Shown here: positions 58,006 to 64,000 of the stretch, piece by piece
How positions within the stretch are numbered: position 1 is the first letter of the stretch
Layout: the number at the start of each line of letters is the position of its first letter
Source of the DNA: Cercospora beticola
Taxonomy: Eukaryota > Ascomycota > Dothideomycetes > Mycosphaerellales > Mycosphaerellaceae
DNA: 64,000 nucleotides
Reading direction: 5' to 3'
Assembly: GCF_033473495.1 (NCBI RefSeq)
Contig: NC_088940.1
Location: 2,604,001-2,668,000 of the forward strand
Notes under the pieces: model-generated
Databases searched by the model: none
Told to the model about the DNA's origin: nothing
What the model saw: only the letters and a program-made list of their open reading frames with translations
Position numbers and translations under genes: made by a program

Positions 58006-61000
58006 ATGACCGACGTGGGCGCCGTACATGATCGTGTGTCCGAGCTGGTTGAAGAAGCCCACCACAACAACGATCGCAATGGACCTGCTCTGTACGCATC
58101 AGGCGAGGAAGACTCGCGCGCCACTTCGCCAGGCGTTGGCAACCGAGTAAGTCTGAAGAGCGTCGACGATGGCGAGGACATCGAGCGACTGGGCCGAACG
58201 CGGCCGCGGGTGTTTCCATACCAGAAGTACCTGCCTTACGAGACGGAGACTCGGGAGCAGCGCGAGCAGGACCTGGATGAAATGCTCAAGCATCTCTACA
58301 TCGCAGTAGCGTCGGGCGACTTCGTACCCGGCGCGGTGCATTGGACAAAAGAGATTCGAGGATGGATGAGCTTGAAGTTCGACCTGACCAAGGTCCAGCG
58401 CGTCAAGCTTGTGAAGCTCTACTACGAGCTCGCGTTGGCGCCAGGTCTGGAATATGGAGTGTCAGAACGCTTCGCGAGCATGTTCATGGTCCTCACGAAG
58501 CGCAAGCACTACCTACGACCCGGCAAGGACCTCACGCTAGACTGGCGGCCTCTTTTCAAGGAGATCAAGGTCTTTGTGCTTCCATCGGAAAGCAGTACCC
58601 AGAACACCTACAGTTCGAAGCGTAACATCAGGACCCTGACGAAGTTGTGCACCTTCGCCCAGCTCTTCTTCGATCCGAGAGAGATTCCGGCCATGTTGGA
58701 GGAGTTTCTACCATACTACAGCATGTCCTTTTCAGAACAAGCGTTCGTGGTCTTCGGCTTGCTGAATCTGATGCTGCCGACTGCGGCGCCTCCTGCCGAC
58801 GATCCCAAGCTGCAGCCGCAGTACTACCTTCCCACATTCTTCCATCTCTGGTCGACGATCAATCGATCGATGACAACTGATATGCGTATGCTTGACATCT
58901 TTTCGCGGCAAGCGAGGGACTGCCTTGGAGCGTCTCACATTCCATTTGGCCCAAGCGGCATCTTCACAGACGAACAGTCATCAATGGTTTTCACAGCTAT
59001 TCTGCGGTTGTTAGAGATCCCTGTGGGCCAAGCAACGACCCCGTACAGCCCGACTGTGGACCTTGCCGCTGGTGTTGGCGTATACCTCGACAGGGATCCC
59101 AGAAAACACCCAGTCTCGCACAGCATTGCCAGGTGGATTGTCATGTCATTGTCCCCGCAATGCCTTGAGGCAGAGAACGGACGTTCGGTATTACATCAGC
59201 TCGAAGCCCTCATTCAAGGCATCGAGACATTTTTCCATCCCTCAAATGCGGGCGGCTGGACAAAGTCATTAGCACAACTCGTGTACTACCTGGCGGATTT
59301 TTTCGTCATGCGATGGAATCGTGAGCAAAGCGGCGAGTACGAGATTCCGGAAGATCGCAAGCTGAACGAAGACGTGAAACGTCGCTTCGTGCTTTGTCTG
59401 CGAGATGTAGTATTCATGGGCATCTACGCCAAAAGCGGCACCGCCATGAACTATTCTCTGAGCACATTGCAGAGCCTGGCATTCCTAGAGCCCAACCTCA
59501 TTCTTCCAGGAGCACTACAGCGCATCTATCCTGCGATGCAAGGTCTGGTCGAAGTCCACAGAACGATATCATCGATCCGTGCGTTACAGATGTTGAGTAG
59601 GATCATCGCCCGAACGAAAGGATATCGGTGCCATCTTACGACCTTACTTGGCTTGGCACTGCCCGGCGTCGACGCCAACGATCTCGACAAGACCATGCAT
59701 AGCTTGGCGTTCATCCAGTCCGTCTGCTACAACATCCCACTCTACGATCTCACAAAAGAAACCAAGAGGGTAAAGAGTGAACTCAATGGGGACTTTGAAA
59801 TGGTCGACGACGGCTCGCCATCAGCGGCAGGAACTGGCACTGGGATAGCAGTAGAGTGGATCACGGGCCAAGTGGCACGTTTTGAAGAGGCCGGACCACT
59901 GCTCGAAGTTGACTATTCCGCTGAGCTGAGCGACGAAGACGAGGAGATGATCCTCAAGTCCTCCACAGCTGGCTTTGCCGAATTCCTGATTAGCTTCCTG
60001 GGACGCGTGTTCACCCTCCTGCAGAACTTGCCAGATGCCGCGCGAGTGAAGAGCGGCAGCCCTGAGGAGAATGTGGTCAACACACTGCCGGCCACCTTTA
60101 GCCCTCTGTTGGCCAGCCTAAGTCCCGAACTGTACGACATCGCACTCGAGCACATTGCTCGATTCGTGTCGAATCACGTCGTCCACCAAGCTCGAGACGC
60201 AATGGCCTTCATCTGTAACGCACTTGTCAAGATCTCCCCAAAGAAGGCTTTGCACAGACTCTTACCTGATCTTATCTCAAGCATCAAGACTGAGATCACG
60301 GAGAATGGCGCCGGCTCCACCCGCACCACAGGTAGTGAAATCTTGCCTCGTGATCGAGCGCTTGTGTGGCATGTGTCTCTGCTTAGTATGTGCGTCGTCC
60401 ATGTCGGAGGAGATGTGCTCGACTTCCAGGACGAGCTGTTCGACATCGCTACTTTCATGCAAGACACCTGCAAGGGCATCCCACTTGTGCATGTGTCCAA
60501 CTTTGTGCATCACTTGCTGCTCAACCTGACGGTCACCTACGCAAGAGACTTCGACCTGTTCAACAAGGCCGACTTGGATCGCGGTCTTACTTCAGAGAGC
60601 TGGGGCAAGATCACCGACCCGGCAGATGTCGACATCAATTGGCACGTTCCTAGCCAAGCAGAACTCGAGTTTGCCGTGCGCATTTTTGAGACTCAAGGCG
60701 GGCGTGCTCTTCAAGCATTGAACAGTCTGATCTCGGATAAGGGATCGGTCACCCGTGACGGGACTGGCAAAGACTGGTCTGACGAGGTATCTCGGAATCT
60801 TGTGCTGCTACGGCTGGTCATCAGCGGCATGTCCAGACTGTTCCGTTCCGACGATGGCACAGTCACGCCTTACGTCTATGTCAACGCCAGCCCGGCCAGC
60901 ACTGACGACAATTTGACTCTTGAAGAGGCCATGCCTGATACTGTTTCCATTGCTGACGCCGGGGATCTGAGCGTTCCCGAAGATGAGCAGGTCAAGCGTT

Positions 61001-63981
61001 CATTTCAATATCCAACTGGCTACCCTCTCGACATTCACAGTCCACAACATGAGACTGTGCATCAGTTACGCAAGACTGCTGGCGAGACTCTGCACAAAGT
61101 GCACGAATTCCTCGTCAAGAACCAGGAGGATGATGTACCGTGTTTCAACGCACTGTACACTGCATACCGGTCCTGGTTCGTGGACATTGGCATAGAACGC
61201 TCAGCCCACGTACTAGACCGACTCACACGCCTCCTGAGTGCGGACATACATCCTTTCAAATTCTCTGGAACCAGAAAGCAGTATCCTCGGCCTTTGCTTG
61301 TGCGACGAGCCAATCTCTACCATTTCCAGCGACTGCGGTTCAATGAGCATCCGCGGGCGGCATCAGAGCTTGACAAGACACTCCTGCTTGATCTCGCGCA
61401 TTCGAGCACCTCGGTGTATACTGACATCCGACGCACCGCCCAGTCTGCGGGTGAACAGGCAATGAAGAGTATTGTCGGTGCCAAGCCACTTATCATTCCG
61501 CCATTGCTCGATGCCTTGGAGAATGCTATCAAAGCTGGCGATCACCCCAAGATTAAGGGTGCTGTTTTCACGCTTCTCTTTGGCAGTCTTGCAAAGCCAA
61601 TTGGTCGCAATTGGAACTTCGCGCCTCGCATGATTCGATTGTTCATCCAAGTCTCTGAAGCGGATAGGCCTAGCATTCAGAAGCTTGTCGGCCAGTCAAG
61701 CTTTACAATACAGGATATGACTAAGGCTATGGATCGCATGGTGATCCTCGACGAAGCCACCTTGGAAGCGATTTGGCCAGACAATCGGGACTCGACCGGC
61801 CTGACCGTTGCTCGCTCATTGGACGACGCAAAGACTCTGATCCCTCAGAAGAAAGAAAAGGTGCGAAACCGGCGCGCCGTCGTCGAGAAGCGCAAATCAG
61901 AGATGGCGCGCGAGCTCATCGAAAGCGTGCGCAACAGCCACTGGAAGAAAGCTAGTAGAACCGCTGTCATGGCTATTGGTTTGGACTACCGATTCGAGAC
62001 AATCGCCTCGGACGATATGCTCGAGCTCGTGGTGAAGGGCGTGATTGATCCCCACCCACAGCTGCGCACTCTGTATGGCACAAGTCTGAACGCAATTTTC
62101 AGCTTGGCACAAACAAGAGCACTTGTTGGTCACAAGTACGAGAACTACCTGTTGGATGAGCAGAAGGATCCGGATGAGGTTTCAATACCTACTGAGCGAG
62201 ACGACCCCAGCTGGACGCAGCGCTACCTAGACACGTTCGCGAAGCCTGACGCCGATGCGTACATTGATGCTGACTACCCAGGTTGGCTCGTGTGGCAGAA
62301 GACCATGCGCGGTTTCCGCACAGGACCAAGTCAGCTCGAGTACGATGCCACTGAGCAGAAGGTGCGCGCGAAGATGGGTTCTTTCATCGATCGACACTGG
62401 CTCTCCACGTACTTCGGCTACATGAAGCAAGAACCACGAGACAACGCTGATAGGTTTCGCATGTCGTTTTCCATGATTGTTGCCTACGCAATGGATTTGA
62501 TGGCCGATGGTCTGACACAGGCTACCTGGGACGACTTCAAGGATCTGGCCCAAGCTGTGTACGGTGACGGCAGCGACAAGCATCAGCATCGAGCCATGGC
62601 CGAAATCATTGGCGCCATGCTCAGCAGCTCTGAGGACTTCGAGCATGATCTCCGTACTCAGATCTGGGGCTTTGCTTTTCCAATCGTGCGCCGTATCTTC
62701 ACGGATGGTCTCACTCCCGAGAATATCTCATACTGGTCGACTTTTGTCACACTCATCGTTGGGGGCAAGGATCCGCGACGTGCGTGGCCATTGATTGACT
62801 GGTTGGCGGGCTTCCGTCTCGACATGAACACAAGCGCTGCGTTCAAGGAGAGCTCCAAGATCACTCTGCTGCAGCTTGTTGCTGGCGCTGCTGGATGGCA
62901 CTTCCAACTTCATCGACCCATCATCCAGGACTTCCTGGATCATCTCGATCATCCCTACAAGAGCGTCCGAGAAGTTATGGGTAGCACATTGTCTACTATC
63001 TTCCGCGGTCGCTATCACGAATCGTACAAGGACGTGCCGACCTTGCTTGAGAGTCAAAAGGCTGCATCGTCCATCGGTAGCAGGCCTTACCAGCCTACGG
63101 AAGAGTACAGCAGTATCGTCAAAGACGTTTTTGATCGCCTCGAAAACTGGCGCAAAGAACGTCCTGTGGGAACGCAGACGCCGACATCCTACACACAAGC
63201 AAGCAAGACAGTATTGCTGTGGCTGGATGGCTCACTCGGCTCGTATGATTCTACTACCTTGGTTCCTTTCTTCCCTGGCGAATTTATGGAACAGCTATTG
63301 CACATGATGGACATCAAAGAAGATCCCGAGCTGCAAGCCTTGGCTTATCATGTTTTCCGCCACCTGCCCAACATTCCACATCGCCCTGGTGAGGATGTAC
63401 CGTTCGTCGCTTCGCTTGTTCAAATCGCCAAGAGCTCAGTCTCGTGGCACCAACGCTTGCGAGTACTCATCATCATCCAAGTCATCTACTTCCGCAACCT
63501 TTTCCTCATGGACGCAAAGGAAGGCGAGGATCTCTTCAAGTGCGTGCGGGAGATGTTGCACGATGTCCAGCTCGAGGTGCGTCTAGGTGCTGCCGCGACC
63601 CTCGGTGGCATGGTTCGCTGTTCACCAGCAGACTATCGCACCAAGAAGATTGCCGAGCTGAAGAAGCATTTCACGAATCTTCTGATCAAGAATCCACTGC
63701 CAAAGAAGCCGAAGGGTGGCCTCGCACGTGCTGAGGGCACCAGTACTCCTACACAAGAACAGAACAAGCTCGTCCTCACTCGACACGCCGCTGTTCTTGG
63801 GCTCGGCGCGCTTGTACAAGCTTTCCCGTACACTTCTCCGCCACCTGAATGGCTGCCTGAAGTGCTGGCTACGCTTGCTGGCCGCGCCTCCAATGATCCC
63901 GGCATGGTGGGGAAGAGCGTCAAGACCGTGCTCAGTGACTTCAAGAAGACGAGGCAAGATACTTGGCATGTGGATGTCAAG
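58006..63981 (+). CDS. BLM10: Proteasome activator Blm10/PA200 (3' end beyond window)
   Basis: One continuous frame of 1992 codons from ATG 58006 to a donor site (GTC AAG|GTAAGA) at 63981. The remainder of the gene lies outside the window. Blm10 is a giant HEAT-repeat protein of about 1950-2000 residues that caps the 20S proteasome. N-terminal signature: FPYQKYLPYETETREQREQD and EMLKHLYIAVASGDFVPGAV. Mid-region helices follow with HEAT-like spacing (SLSTLQSLAFLEPNLILPG, SIRALQMLSRIIARTKGYRC). Near the end are RLRVLIIIQVIYFRNLFLMD and LEVRLGAAATLGGMVRCSP, the conserved C-terminal Blm10 region. The C-terminal YYx docking motif must be on the missing exon. A GTAAGT at 58147 is in coding sequence, not an intron. 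Confidence 0.96.
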
Positions 63982-64000
63982 GTAAGATCAAGCCTGTCGA

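Noticed and set aside
58147..58152. Perfect GTAAGT donor near the start of BLM10
   Set aside because: The frame runs through it without stop and encodes conserved Blm10 N-terminal sequence. No intron is needed.

Overview
The window is nuclear DNA of a filamentous ascomycete, most likely a dothideomycete-type Pezizomycotina fungus. The evidence is: introns of about 45-150 nt (mostly 48-65) with GT donors, CTGAC or CTAAC branch sites and NAG acceptors; an arginine attenuator uORF in front of the carbamoyl-phosphate synthase gene; DUF7730 and F-box-like proteins; small Cys-rich secreted proteins; and orthologues of fungal housekeeping genes. All gene models were built by hand from reading frame plus splice signals, with no database search.

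Layout. 0-6 kb: arginine-specific carbamoyl-phosphate synthase small subunit with its spliced attenuator uORF; an APH-fold protein whose catalytic Asp is replaced; a peroxisomal-type acyl-CoA/coumarate-CoA ligase. 6-18 kb is an accessory block of two multi-exon coiled-coil proteins (one ending in H-type lectin-like domains), a Thr-rich secreted protein with an STIG1-like Cys domain, a very Cys-rich small secreted protein in four short exons, and two neighbouring genes of an MC...CGH Cys/His family. 18-31 kb: saccharopine-dehydrogenase-like oxidoreductase, ribosomal protein eL43, a RING-PHD E3 ligase (Asr1/PHRF1 type), D-amino-acid oxidase with PTS1, a legume-type cargo lectin, a Tcd/TcdA-type t6A dehydratase and an F-box-like protein. 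32-44 kb: a four-finger C2H2 factor, a 4.6 kb gene-poor stretch, DHBP synthase, a J-like protein lacking HPD but carrying 22-residue repeats, a DUF7730 protein and fructose-1,6-bisphosphatase. 43.6-49.4 kb is gene-poor. 49-64 kb: a minimal Zn2Cys6 protein, a lipocalin-like protein, HAT1, a ZIP transporter, the GINS subunit PSF3 and most of BLM10, which runs off the right edge.

Two things stand out. First, the CPA1 attenuator peptide is split by an intron exactly in the codon of its critical Asp12, and the unspliced RNA carries another ATG in frame with the conserved core. Second, at least eight places show an abrupt change of C/G strand skew. It always runs C-rich on the left to G-rich on the right of the + strand whatever the gene direction, and it changes synonymous codon choice in the middle of genes. 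This looks like a position-specific mutational footprint (recombination break sites or replication origins) rather than a coding property.
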